64,000 nt of DNA, taken from the NCBI GenBank assembly GCA_018881555.1, contig JACAXG010000002.1:20969183-21033182 (forward strand), written 5' to 3'. The position numbers and the translations under genes are program-made. The notes under the pieces are model-generated. The model saw only the letters and a program-made list of their open reading frames with translations, made no database searches and was not told where the DNA came from. This document shows positions 39,140-52,001 of this stretch, piece after piece (positions within the stretch are counted from its first letter, which is position 1; each line of letters starts with the position of its first letter). Source of the stretch: Amblyornis subalaris (lineage: Eukaryota; Chordata; Aves; Passeriformes; Ptilonorhynchidae).

Positions 39140-41340
39140 TAAAACAGTGCTCATTACAGCAATGTCAGGGTTCTGTTGTCATTGTTCATTGTATCCCCCT
39201 CAGTATCATAAAGCTGTCTTAGGAAGGATGACATAATGCAGATATTTAGTCTTATGGTATTACTGAAANCTGTAAATAAAACAGTTGTTTGGGCTTTTGT
39301 TCCTGACAAAGTTGCACTTTGTGACATTTGGCTTGATTCAGTTCGCGGTGAAAATATTGACAATGTGCCCTTTGTCTTTTCAGGATTTCACATCACCCAT
39401 GCAGCTGAAGACCATCTTCATTTGGTGCTCTGGAGCCTCAGCTGAGTGGGTGTACAAAGCACAATTTCAGGTTTTATCCTCAAAGGCTGGGGTGTTTGTA
39501 TTGTGCCAGCCTTAACTTGCTTGGCAAACACTAAGATGTTTACCCCTCAAATCACTTTTGCTGTTAGGTCTTATTAGACCTCGTCTTTGTTTTGGCTGTT
39601 CTCTGTGATTGTTGCCTGGTAAACAGCACTAAGCTTACAGCTCCTCTTGTATCCCATTGCNTCTGAATCCCATTTTCTTAGAACAAGAAAGAGGGAATCC
39701 TCTTATTGATAGTATTCTGCAAAATGCAGCCTGATAAATTAATAGAAAGAAGATGGAAAAACAAGGGTAAAGGCTTCATGATATGTTACCAGTAGGATGT
39801 CTGAAATAAATTCTGAAAATATCACCCANTTTTTGCAAGATGGCGTCTAATGCAAAACCTGAGCTAGAGTTCTGTGTGTGTAATAGGTAAAACCTTTTTC
39901 TACCTAAAGTAAGTAAAACTGACATATAATTCCTTCAGAATTTTAATGCNTACTGAAATACCATAGTCTCCTTGGAGTAACCATAGTCACACACACATTT
40001 CTGCAAGTGTTATTGAAATTGCTTCAGTTATCATTCTTTGTGAAACATAACTTTCCTCTAGAGGTCACCAAGAGTTCTTTAAGGTATTCTGGTTTTCAAT
40101 ATGACTTCACTGGCAGTTGCTGGATGACTACATAAAAAAAATACANTGGAAAAGTTTTTTTCCTTTTATAAACTTTCACTGAATAACAACAACAACAACA
40201 GAAAAAATAAACCAAGGGAAACTTTAAGATTTTTTTATTTTCTCTAATGATGTTAGGTAATCAATCTTTTCCATGATTTTTTCACATCACAACCTCTACT
40301 CAATCTATCTACCCTCCACCATTCTTACAATCCTCTTATTTTTTGTTACCTAGTGAAACAGAACGTGCTTATGCTTCCCAGTGGTAGATGCCGGGGGTTT
40401 TCCTACCTTTTTTCCTGACTGCAGTAATCTATTGCTAAATGATATGAACGTCATTATTCCATTGTGTTAACTCAAAAAGTCTTATGCAGACTACGTAACA
40501 TGGGACGAAAACAGTTGGAGTTTTATAATACACAAATATCTTTATAATATAAATATATGCATGTGTTTGGATACTATTAATGTATTAATTTCATAAGCAT
40601 TTGTATATGTGAAAAATTTCCCAAGGAATTTTGCAACTTTGCTGAGGATTGCAAAAATCCCCGAATAACGACTTGTTAAATAGATTAAAATTCAGAATTT
40701 AGAAAGGAGTCTTAACATCCTTTTACATGATGTTGTGACCTCATTATTTCCCCTTTTATTTTTACCTTTTAAATCNTTATAACTTTTCTGACAGATTAGT
40801 AAATAATTATGCATTTTCAGAATATCAAGAATATTACTATTGTAGATGCAAGATCATTATTTCTAAATGTGTTTTGGTTGATTAAAACATTACAGACGAT
40901 AATGAACTTCCGTCCTTAATATCATGCTTGTATACTGTATCTGAAATACACTGCAAGACATTATTAGTAGGGGAGCTGTCATTAGAATTTATGTTAAAAG
41001 AAATTAGTATCTTTCTGCATTTAGAAACAGTTTGGATAGTAGTAAAACAGGAAAATGGACAGATCAGTACTCTTACAAGTCACATTTAAAAAAAAAAATT
41101 CCTAAAAATCTTGTAGCTGAGAAACACAGGTAAACAACATGCCCTGCCTGCAGATGGGAGGTGAAGGTCCAACCCCAGGTGCCGCTGTTGTGGCAAGTGG
41201 GTGCAGTGCTGACCTAGAAATATCAGTTTCTGGCGGAATCCCATTCTGCTGGATCAGAGATTTGTGTTCCTGAGNAGTCCTCAAACTTGCATGCTATACA
41301 ACACTGGCATGAGAGTTTCACTTGATCTCTCTAGAGAAGG
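39140..41340. other. AT-rich non-coding sequence
   Basis: Nothing recognised except a (CAA)n run at about 40187-40200 and a short poly-A tract near 41087. Confidence 0.55.
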
Positions 41341-41380
41341 ATATATAGCTATATATATAGCTAGAATATATAGCTAGAAT
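41341..41380. repeat. Palindromic TATATAGCTA repeat
   Basis: Three imperfect copies of TATATAGCTA, itself nearly self-complementary, so the stretch can form alternative hairpins. Confidence 0.8.
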
Positions 41381-43233
41381 TGCAGGCTGCACCTCAAGTT
41401 ACAATAGTTAATGCAGTATCTATAAAGACTAGATTTATAGCTAAGAACTCAAAAGGAAAGAGAACACTGAGGAAACACTGATATTGGCAAACTAGATAAT
41501 CAAAATANAAATATTTAATTTCTTTTGTTGGCTTTTTTCTTGCAATTCTCTCTGTAAACAGATTAGAGCCTTCTTGAACTTGAATAGTTATGTTGCTGTA
41601 TGAATTTACCTGTAATGTTTTGGCTGAACGTAGGTTATTGTTAGGAAATACTCAAGATTTGACTTATTTTGAACCAATACAGGTAATATATTAATTGGAT
41701 GAATACAATTACTAAACCAGATATTTAGGGCCAATAGAACTTTATCATTGACTTTCCCTAAATATTTCCTCAAGATATTTGTTGCTACAAATTTTGTCCT
41801 CAGAGTATACCCTGAAAATGAACACAAAGCAAATCAGTTTATCAAATTTAACTTTTATCCATGACAATTAGACACTTGCTTTTCTAGGACAATAATATTG
41901 AATTCAAATACATTGATAGTAGGAGTAGATTATGATTAATTTTTCAAATGTGACAAATGAAGCAAGTCATGTTTCAGGCAAAAGAGCAACCCTGTTATGT
42001 CTGAAGATNTGGAATTTCCTTCAATTTCTTGATCTGGTTAGTGCTAGAATATCCAGGATGAAGATAGAATGTAGAAATTAGAGTGCTGTTGCAAGAGATT
42101 TGCCACCTAAACTTTTGTTTTGTGTTTATATTGCTACTTTCCATATGAAGAATTGCAATACAGATGAGAGACATACTATTTGAAGGTCAAAAAGGCAAGA
42201 ATAAAAAGTTTCCATTGCATTCTTTCAACGATTATAGCCTCCCTTTCAAATATGAATATTTTCACTTCCTCTCTTTCCAAGTTTTTTTTTTAATTTTCAG
42301 CTTCATTAGGTTTCTCAACAGTGGCAGAGACACAAAGAAGAGAGGAGAATTTGGGGTCTCATTTATGTACACAACATTCTGGAATTGCACTGGTTTTTCT
42401 GTGAGATACACAGAATTCCCAGAGCTGCTACACAAAGCAGATACAAGTATGGTTTTGTCACCTGCTGAGAATGGGCCTATCTTCTTTCCTGTCTCTCATT
42501 TTCTCGTAGCACTGGTTGAAAATGGCCACCAGACTCCAGCAATTTTCACTATATTGGATAGCTTGTGATGTTATCTGTATTTCAGAAGGACAGTCTGGCA
42601 TACTGGTAGTAGAAATGGTTACTGGCATCAAATAATACAATAATGACTGAAGTTCTATTCAGTATATCTTCCATTATGTAAAAAGGTGCCACTCTTTCTT
42701 GGTAGATTTCAGACCTTTCCAGCTCCCCCAAAGCTTGCATGAATATAAATAAGACATGTACTCTATCCCTTAAGAGGACAGGTCTAGGGATTTTATTTTC
42801 TTTTTAGCATTTGAACTAATGAAGAGAACATTACTAAATCAAAATTTCACATTCTGTGCCCCAGACTAATATNACACTGACAGCTGCTTAGAATTGGTTA
42901 CATGCAGAAGCTAAAAAATAAAGCTGTGAGGAAACAAGTGTTCAATTAGTTTTGCTTCTGCTATTTTCAAAATTAATTTCAAAAGAACACAAGACACACA
43001 TTGCAACACCATGTGCAATATGCCAAGGCTAATAAACCTCCCAAATAGGAATTACATTTGCTATTCATTCNGTGAAAGAGTGGAGCATATGCTCACAGTT
43101 TCTTTACAAAGAGGGTTTTTTTAATATCTTTTGTTATATCTGTTGTTACATTTACCAGATACCACTGTGCAGGCAAGGCTCTTACTGAGTTGCTCTGTGC
43201 TCCGTCCAGCTCCAAAAAGGTAGAGTGTTACTT
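41381..43233. other. AT-rich non-coding sequence
   Basis: A 134-codon plus-strand frame (42164-42568) crosses what looks like a pyrimidine tract and AG. No homology is recognised and it is not called as coding. Confidence 0.55.
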
Positions 43234-43345
43234 TCCGGTTTGGGTTTTTGTGGGTTTGTTTGGGTTGGGTTGGGTTGGTTTTTTTTGTTGTTGTTGGGGG
43301 TTTTTGTTTGTTTGTTGATTTTGGTTTTGTTTTTTTGTGCGTTAG
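43234..43345 (+). repeat. G/T-rich low-complexity tract with G-quadruplex motif
   Basis: Imperfect TTGGG, GTTT and TTG units. Five GGG runs at 43242, 43252, 43262, 43267 and 43272 are separated by loops of 7, 7, 2 and 2 bases, which satisfies the standard quadruplex pattern. Another five-G run follows at 43296-43300. Confidence 0.9.
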
Positions 43346-46300
43346 TTCAAGTCTCACAGACTGAGGTGATTCTGCATTCAATCTTTGATTCTTCTGCTCC
43401 AAAGTCTTCCATATTTTAGAAAGGAAAGTGTTCGCACATCGTACTAATTAATTCCCCTTGCCAGCTCCACCTCTCAAACACACAGGCTGCTTGGGAACTC
43501 AGACCCAAGGCCACTTGAAATATTTGCTTAAGATCAACTTGTTTGATTAGACTTTTACTTGATTACTTTCACATATTTGACTAACGCTTTATGAAGCACT
43601 TGATGGCCTATACAAAGAGTTTTAGGACAGGTTGCATTCACGTGCAAAGATCCCCTGTGACGGGAAAAGAAAGGGCTCCTTGAAATGAACAAAGTTAATT
43701 TTGCACAGCTTCCAGGCAATCCACATTCTTTCTCCCCCCACTCTAAACAAATATATTTGGTCCCCACCCCCTACCNGGAAGTGGTCCTGGCAGAACTCTG
43801 GTGAGGTGCAGACCACACTATGGAGTTTGAAATTCATTACTTTCATGAGTTGAAAACTTCTCCAGACATACATTCATGGAGGCAAGCAAGTATTTACTGC
43901 AGTACTGGTCACCACTGAAAATTTGTGATATTCATCAAATCTATAGGCAGCAAGTTCTTTGTATTTCAGGGAACTATTACTAAATGTGAAAAAGTGGCTG
44001 ACATTGAAGATACTATAACACAGAATACAAGTCTATTCTCCAGCTTCACCTGTCACCTAAGAATCTTGAACTCTTAAAGCAAGTAAATGAGATATAGCAG
44101 AGGTATATGTCTGTATTCTCTTTTCTGTGTTGCCAGTGGATTACTGTTGGACGACAATACCCAGCCATTTGACTTGGAAATCTGTATTAGGGAAGCTAAT
44201 ACAGTATTGTTAGATAGTTTTAGGGTTTATTGAAAATAACATTCAACATTTAAAAGAATATAATATTCTGAAAACTCTCAGTGTAACATGTAAGGCATCC
44301 TAACATGTTTTAGAATAGCAATGGAAAGTCAACTCACTTTCAAGAAGTTTTATGCTGTAAGTAAACTTGAAAATTTGCTTCATGAGAAGTGATTGATGCA
44401 AAANAGTTATGGAAGAATTTGCAATTATTTTGGAAAAATTCTGGTGTTCTGAGCTGTGTTTGTCATTAACAAGCATGACCACATTTGAGAAAAAACTTAT
44501 GTATTATTGAAAAAGCAGTTATTCCTGAACATCTGTGCTTCCTGAATGACTCAGCCAATTACAGTTATTTATCAATGTTAAGTATTTCTAAGTGTGCATC
44601 TAAGTATATATCAGAAAATACAAAATTTGGTAGAGTAGGATAACACATTTGTTCTTATGGGCTCTAGACAGCTGTTTTTGTTTGTTTTTTTTTCTTTTGA
44701 ACTGGTGANGCAATGAATGAATTATGTAACTCATAAAAAAAACTAATAAACCTTTTATACTACCCCAATGTGTATTCTGCTTAAGCAACATACTGAACAG
44801 AAGTGTATTTTAGAAATAGTTTGGGATTTCACTATAACCATTTTTCATATCGCTCTGGCTGTGTTCATTTCTCTAAGAAACACTTATGGAACAGTAGGAG
44901 AAAAATAATACATTAGAAAGAAAAAAATATCTGAAAATTGCTAAGATTATTTTTCTACTGCAGTCCCTTCTCTCAAAAAAAGATTGTCACAGCTTTTTAG
45001 GTGGTATTTATGGGTAGTTAGATTATAAGCAGATGATATTTTCTATAAAAAGTAGGCTTTGATATTCTTTTAATTTCGTGTGCAGAACTGCAATACTGAA
45101 CTTTACTGGGCCACTGCTTCCGGAGCAAATATACTTAGCTTGCATAACGGCCTACAGTAACTCTGGAAAGACAATTATATTTTGAAGAAACAAATATTTC
45201 TTTGGGGTACTTTTTGTCTGTTTGTTTGGATTTTTNTTTTCCATTCCTTGTCTCCCTATAAAACAGTATTCTGGAGATNATTTGGTGGATAGAATGGCAG
45301 TGGAAATTTAGGATAATGTGTGTAATGCATGAATCTGGTCCAACTTTACTGTAGTAAANGTGACTACATTTGCTGAACTGTAAGCAATTACAATGTTTAT
45401 TTTTGAAATATTTTTAATTGGCAGTTCTATCAGAGATGTTATTTCAGAANGGAGGTATTTGAGAGTGGGAAAAGTCTGACAGGAGACCACAATGTGACAT
45501 ATGCAAGAGAGGATTTGAAACCAATAACAAAATTCCGTTCTACAGGAATCACTCCAGGGGAGGTTTTGGGTATTTTTTTTAAATAAGGCTGGATGCACTG
45601 AATTTGCAAGGGGAAAAAAAGGAAGGAAAAAAAATCTGTGTACACAGAAGATAAGAAGTTAGGATTTTANCAATGTCTTAAAATATAAATTTGCAAAAGT
45701 AGGCCTGGAGCAGCCAATAACTGATTGTCTATCTAGGTTTCACAGCAGTATAATTGGTTAATATAGTCCTAATGTGTGAAGCAAAGAAAAAAGTTGAAGC
45801 AGAGCTTTCAAAACAAAACATCTCTGTGAGTCCAGCAACAACAGTCAGTGTACTCAAAGGTAATAGAATTTTAAATGGAAAGTAAATACTAATACACTTG
45901 CTTGGCATGAAAGAGAGTGGCACAGCACAGCCTCCAAGTTATGCGTGTCTATAAAAATACAGTAAGGCCAAAGATTAAACAGGAACGGTGTTTTCTCAAA
46001 TATACTCAAGCATACTCAAAATCTGTTCCATGTTTGAAGCAGAGCATGGAGAAATATCTTCTTCTTTAGAGGAAGATGACAAGCAAAATCAGAATCTTCA
46101 CATCACAATAGCACAGTGCAGGCTGAAAGGATGATGTTCAGCTTTCTCTGGAGGAAGAAAGGAGACTCTCAAGTAGTTCTCTCCAGGTACAAGAAGAAGT
46201 TAAAGAAGTCACAAGCTGTGTTTTGCACACTTCATTCATTTCAGTAGTTAAAACCAAACTCTAAAAAGCAGAAGAATTTGAATAAAAGATTAAAATAGTA

Positions 46301-48019
46301 TCAGAACAATGTTTGCTGACGAGCTACTCTACTGCATACAATGAAGTAGCTATAAATATTTCCAAGTATCTCTTATTAAAAGTCAGGCCCATAGNAAAAA
46401 ACAAAATTACAAAGAAACAGTAGAAGACATGAAGGGCTAACACTGGATTTCTAAACATGTATAGGCAGTGTTAGACACACTGCCCTAATCTATTCGTATA
46501 TTTAAATCTCTTTCTTTAATTGCTTGGTCTTATCTTTGTTACCTCCATTACAAAGGACTATATGTAAATTGTTAATTCAAGCAGTGCTTGTAAGTCTCTG
46601 CATATCACAGCATCCTGATCCTATATCAGGCTCATGCCTATCTATGAATCAGTTACATTCACCTTCCTTTTATACTTTTGTTGTGAAGGAAGGAAGTTTA
46701 GACATTTGCAGTGCAAGGAAGGCTCGGTGTACTCTGTCCACATCTCTGACTTTCACAAATGAAAAACTAAGGTCCTGGAACCCACAATGAGATATACATG
46801 TGNGTATTAATGCACACACTGCTTGTTCTGGGAGCTGCCATGATGAGGTGAACATTTTCTGAGGTTGTCCTTACCAGAAGCAGCCATGATACAAATATTA
46901 GGATACAAATTTGTGAACAAATTCCCCAAATACATCAGAATCCGTAGGTTCTGTATCAGCAACCTTGAGTGAGTGAATTCTTGGTTTCATATGCTCCAGT
47001 TATCCTTACTGAAAACCTTAAATGAGTTGAAGGCAAAAGTGAGCGGTAAACACACCTAGTTCTTACTGAGTCAACCAGAGAGCATGGCTCTCTTCTCTGC
47101 TTCCACCCTTCCCTTGTCCATACCCCAGCACACGTCAGCCAGCTGCCCAAGCTCTGTGCTTGCTCTCTGCTATATCAATCTGTTCAGTCCTTTTTGAATC
47201 AGTTCAACTCTATTGCAGCACAATGAAGTGCAACACAGAGTTGTCAGCTCAGCAACACTGCTTGGTAATTGGAATACTATAACAAGCCTGCTGCCTTTTG
47301 GAGGATGTCTTTATGTTTGACACGCAGCTTGAGATTGCACATGAAAGGTAAATATCTTTCATGAAATTTAGATTTAAAATACTAATGCCAGTTTTGGTAA
47401 CTGTTAATGTTTTAAGTTCTTCTGATTGATCTCTATAAATGCTTTAACAAATTTTTAAACAGCTCAGAGAAGACTTTAAGTGTTTGGATAACACTAGTTG
47501 TAACAGCAAGGGAAATGCTTGCTTATATTGTTTGGTTTTTTATTAAACTGCGGATTACTGCATTCTCCTACAATGAGATAACCCCATTACAATCTTGCTC
47601 AAAAAAGAAAAAAGTAAATTATTTTATCAGTCTTTACACTTATTCCCTCAGTTCACTCTCTCTTAGCTACATGCTTCACTCATAGTCAAGTGTTTCATTC
47701 AAGGGCATGATAGTGAGCTACTCAACAATACTTATTCCATTATTTGTTCACTAAGCTGAGCTGGAAGACGCAATGTGAAGGACTAAAGCTTTCAACCTTT
47801 AACAGTTTCTTCTAAGCTAGCTTATTTTAGTTTTTTGTTATTCTTTTCAACACTTTCAGTGCAAAGCTTTTTTTTCATGTTGAATTCCTTAGGAGAAGAT
47901 TTTTCAAGGTATAGAATTTCAAATCTCTCCCCTGTATGCCCATGCCGTTTACTGTCCTGAAGACTCTGTGGTGCTCCTCTTAAGGAGTGTTCTTCTAATG
48001 TCTCTCTTCCCCATGTCAG
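43346..48019. other. AT-rich non-coding sequence
   Basis: No transposon or gene recognised. Short frames on both strands only. The last 40 bases form a pyrimidine-rich tract ending in AG at 48018-48019. Confidence 0.55.
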
Positions 48020-48248
48020 CCCCAGGGGCTGTGATGCCCTGCCCCGGTGCCACCGCAGCAAGGCCAGTGCCCAGACGGGCGTGGGACACCTGGGGCCGGA
48101 ACTGCCTGGTGCCTCCCGGCTGTCCTGCTGCTGGCTGGGGCAGTGGGACAATCCACGGCTGGGAAACCCTGCCCTGGGATGGTCCCACTGCTCCTGGCCC
48201 AGGGGAGCTCCTGGNCGCACTGTGCCCTGACAACTGCTGCTTTCTCTG
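48020..48248 (+). other. GC-rich exon-like block, identity unknown
   Basis: About 230 bases of strikingly GC-rich DNA sit in AT-rich surroundings. The left edge has a pyrimidine tract and CAG (48017-48019) with a branch-site-like TCTAAT about 23 bases upstream. The right edge reads CTG followed by GTGAGT, close to the consensus donor. Several frames are open on both strands, as expected from GC richness; one plus-strand frame at 48047-48274 starts with Met and has a hydrophobic stretch, while another spans 47968-48252. One N occurs at 48214. I recognise no protein family. Alternatives are an unannotated or non-coding RNA exon, a regulatory GC island, or an unrecognised transposon piece. Confidence 0.35.
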
Positions 48249-51229
48249 GTGAGTTCTCCCTTTCCGTGCTTTGAACACAATTACACTTTGTTTTCTTCAC
48301 CTTATTTAAACAGCTAATACCACACCACTGAGCAGAGCAGGGGAATTTGTTTTTCCCAAGTCACAAGAGTTCTGTGCTCACAGCTGCTTTGCACTGCATC
48401 TATGAGGTAGTCAATTAAAAAATAGTAATGCCAATATATAGAACCTAGGGATTTATCCTGAAGGATCACAAAAGTTCCCTGAAAATTACAGGCTGATGGG
48501 CTTTCCCATAACCCTTTGAATTTAATGGGTCCTCTGTAACAAGCAGTGAAACAGCCTTTTATTTATCTATACATTCAGTCTACACTAAACTGTGATTCTC
48601 CAAACAACCATAAATAGACTGGGATTGTATTCCTTGTTAAATGAGAAAATCTGTACCTATTTCAAGAAGCTGAGTCATAAGTTATTGTGTGGGTAGTCCA
48701 CTAGAGAAAAACAGGGCTGCCGCACAGCATCGAGATGTTTCATACAGAGTTGAGTTAGAAAGAGTTATTCCTGCCCTTAAATCCAAAATACACAGTGTCT
48801 TCAAAGCATTAATTAAAAGCAGCTGAAGGAATAGATAAAGACACAAAGGCCCATCGGAAGAGAGTTTTGTACTAACTGAACATGAACAGCCTATTTTCTT
48901 TTCTGCTTAAACAGGCTCTTGTATCTGAACAACCAGATCAAAAGCCAACTGACTGAGTGCCAGTTCAACAGCTTTAGAGGNTTCTGCCATCTGTGGATGA
49001 GAGGCTGTCAGCGTTTTTAATCTCAGCACATGGGCTGGGAAGGCAATACATCCCCTAATGGCAGCTACACTGGAATGACTTGTGGCTTTCTCCTCCTATA
49101 GCAAAGTGGAATTATGAATCTGAACAACAGGCTATAAAGTATTTTATTATGTGGTCATAAGTGTCACTTTCTATGAGGGACGGAGTGGTAATTTAGTGTG
49201 TTAAATTATCACTTAGTGAAATCACATGTAACAATGAGCTCTNAACTAATCTTAATTGAAATGATCTCCAGCTATTCAGTGCTTTAGTGCAGGTCTGCTT
49301 GTGTATGTGTATGCACTTGTAAAACATTGATGTTTAAACTCCATTCACATCTGGACAGCAAAGAAACCTTGGTCCTGTTAGTGCCCATGGTGCCAGAATT
49401 CCACACTCTTCCCAGCAAATAAGAAAAAAAGAAAAGAGGCAATCCAAGTATTAAGATCTACTTCAGATAGTAAGAAATTTACAAAATCTAAAATTAATAA
49501 AGAATATCCCTTCACTGAAAATCCCAGAATTTTAGCTAAAAAAGTGCCAGTTACCTAAAGCAAATCCAAATGGACTCTTACATGCAGCAAAATCTATCTT
49601 AACTGTGAGTATATTTGGGTNCTGAGGACAAGATAAAAAATCAAAACCAAGACCTTATTACATAAAGTAAGGGTTATCCTCTCACCCTTCTATGCATTAA
49701 AAAAAATTTAAAATCCCATCTTTTGATTTTCATTTGATGAGAAATGCAGCCAGTTTTGTTTCGGTTTGTTTTGTTTTTCTTTGGGTCTTTTTTTTTTCGT
49801 TAAAACTATCTGTCTCTTCTTGAAAACATGTAGCAAGATATTTCTATTAATTATTGATTTTTTGCAATATTTTTAGTCCTTTTGTGATGGCTCTGTGCAG
49901 GCTCTTAAGTTCATTGACCAGACATGGAGACATTACCAGAGATTAAGGCTGAATAGGAATGTGGATAATTAAAAAATATTTCATCAGGTTTTCAGTCTTT
50001 TTACAAATCAAAAAAAAGTGAAAAATGCATTGTCTGTCTAATCCTGCTGCATTTGGTATCTACAAAACTCTTATTCCCTAGTGGAAGAATTTAAGTTGTG
50101 TATATCTGTCCCAAGTCTCTGTGTAATGTGAGATGAAGATTTAGAAAATAAAGCTTTCCTATCTCCTCTTTAGTTCCCTCTCAGTTCTCTCAGCTAATGG
50201 CTGTAGCAACCCATAACTAGTTTGTTATCAGCGCTGCGAAGGATTTCATTATGTTGTGNTAAGCAAGCAAACAAACAAANAACTGAANTGTGATAAATTT
50301 AATTCTGGTGGTGGAAAGTTTGCCTTTACCTTTTTGAAGGCTAAAATATTTTGCCCTAGGTGTGAAATGTAAATGCATCTTCATATCAAGCGTTGTTTCT
50401 CCTGAAAGGCCAACAAGAAATCTTAGCTCATTGCTGATATGGAGTAGTGCAGCAATGGGCATAGCATCATCATACTCAGTTGGTCCTTGAGGGAATATTT
50501 GCTTAATCAGCAACTCTATCCTACTTTTTGAGATATAGAAAATAAATGTTTCCACTAACATGTCCAGCTCCATTTGAGACCTTAGAGTTTGAGCATCTGT
50601 GACACTGCAGACCCTACATAACAGGCAGAAGGACTTGTTCCTCTCTGTCAGAACATTTCCTAAAATTCAATTTAAATAAGCCAGTAGTGAGATCCAAGAA
50701 AGGTATCTCACAGCAGTAAATGAGACAATTGTCCTCGTGAGTTGATCAATATGAACTGACAGCTGAATGGGCTGCTGACCGACAAAGAAAGGAAGAGGTG
50801 TCCTTGAGTTGAGGTACCTCCTTGTCATATGGTGAAGTCATCCAGCTTGGTCTTAGGGCTGCTCTTAGTCATCTCAGCNGCACTAGGGATCTTTGTGCTT
50901 CCTACAGCAACAGCATGCGTCAGAGTTCCCACTCTACTTTANCACTCTTTGCTAGCTACAGATTTTCCTTCNGTGTTCTTAACTGTCTGCTTATTAGCAG
51001 TGACAATTTCTCTGTGCACGGAATTCAGTTGATTCTAACGAGAGCAATGTCTCTATTTCATTCCATGACACAAGTTTCAAGAATTGTCAAGTGATGAAAT
51101 TGGATTATTCCTTCAAAAATTGTCTGCCACTTATTTTTTCTCAATCCCATTTCTCCAATACAGACCTGCAAGCCAAGAACGGACATCAGAAGATCCTGAA
51201 CTCCAGCTTAGACACAGATGCTGTNGTAA
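48249..51229. other. AT-rich non-coding sequence
   Basis: No repeat family or gene recognised. (TTTTG)-like and T-rich runs lie at 49755-49800. Confidence 0.55.
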
Positions 51230-51234
51230 GGTTG
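51230..51234. repeat. Target-site duplication, left copy (GGTTG)
   Basis: Directly precedes TGTCACGG and is repeated exactly at 51997-52001. Confidence 0.88.
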
Positions 51235-51996
51235 TGTCACGGTTTGGACAAACTTAGGAGGAAGACTCAAAGNGCCTCCTCTGCAAAAGATAGGGGTCTT
51301 AAAGCTCCCTTCCCCTCCCCTTAAGAATTTCTTGGAGGAAAGTGAAAAAAANCCCTGTTTATTTAACAAAACCCAGCAGCTGGGGCNGGGTGCATGCAGG
51401 CACCAGGGGAAGGGAAAGGAAAATGAAAAAAATGAATAATGTTGGATAATAAACCTTTCATGATGAGGACAACCTGGATGAATTCAGAGTCCTTTGTTTC
51501 CTGGGTGTAGTTTCTGCTCTGTCTCTAGCTAGCTGCTTGAGTACNGAGTAGGCCCTCTCCAGGCCCAGGGTGTAGGGCCCAGAGTTCAGTAGTCTGTTCT
51601 AAAGTTCCAAAGGAAGAAGCAAAAAAACTACAATCCCAGGAGGAAAAAAACTGTCTTCTTTCTGTGCCTCAGGCAGAGGAGGGAAAAAGCCAAAAGTGAG
51701 TTTTAACTCCCTCCAATATGAGTGAAAGCAGTGCCGAAAACTCGCAAGAAAAAAAGGTAAAAATGTTCCCTCTGCATCCAACTGCAGAACAGCAGTCCGA
51801 GAGTTCTCTCCCGAGACACAGAGTTTTTCCTGAGAACCACAACAAAGNTAGCTGATAAAGAACCAGGAATGTAAACACCTGCGGAGAAAACCAAAAGAAG
51901 TGCCTGCCTTCTTGAGCCAGCTTAAAGACGCAGAGTTAATATTTTTCATTAAGCAGGGAATTGGGATATATAGCATCATAAAGTCACTCCAGGACA
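51235..51996 (-). mobile_element. Solo LTR of an endogenous retrovirus (762 bp), probably antisense
   Basis: Begins TGTCACGG, ends CCAGGACA and is flanked by the exact duplication GGTTG. Length, TGT...ACA ends and duplication size match the LTR at 8.6 kb, and both end in AGGACA on the plus strand. The minus orientation is inferred from an AATAAA signal (51363-51358) about 125 bases before the minus-strand end and from the similar GTCCAAACC-type terminus. No clear TATA box was found, so orientation is less certain than the element itself. A 141-codon frame inside it (52024-51599, minus) is not expected to be a gene. Six N bases lie near or within it. Confidence 0.88.
51358..51363 (-). promoter_or_regulatory. 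AATAAA polyadenylation signal of the LTR
   Basis: The minus strand reads AATAAA in the terminal sixth of the LTR, the usual place for the retroviral poly(A) signal. A second AATAAA on the plus strand (51448-51453) would be poorly placed. Confidence 0.5.
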
Positions 51997-52001
51997 GGTT
52001 G
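51997..52001. repeat. Target-site duplication, right copy (GGTTG)
   Basis: Exact match to 51230-51234, immediately after the LTR end GGACA. Confidence 0.88.

Noticed and set aside
42164..42568. 134-codon plus-strand frame
   Set aside because: It crosses a T-rich tract and AG typical of intronic noise; no recognisable family.
43262..43276. Telomere-like TTGGG repeats
   Set aside because: The unit is TTGGG and not TTAGGG, and it lies inside a general G/T tract.
47822..48300. Several overlapping frames on both strands, up to 152 codons
   Set aside because: Stop codons are rare because the block is GC-rich; no single frame stands out, so no CDS is called and the block is kept as a finding.
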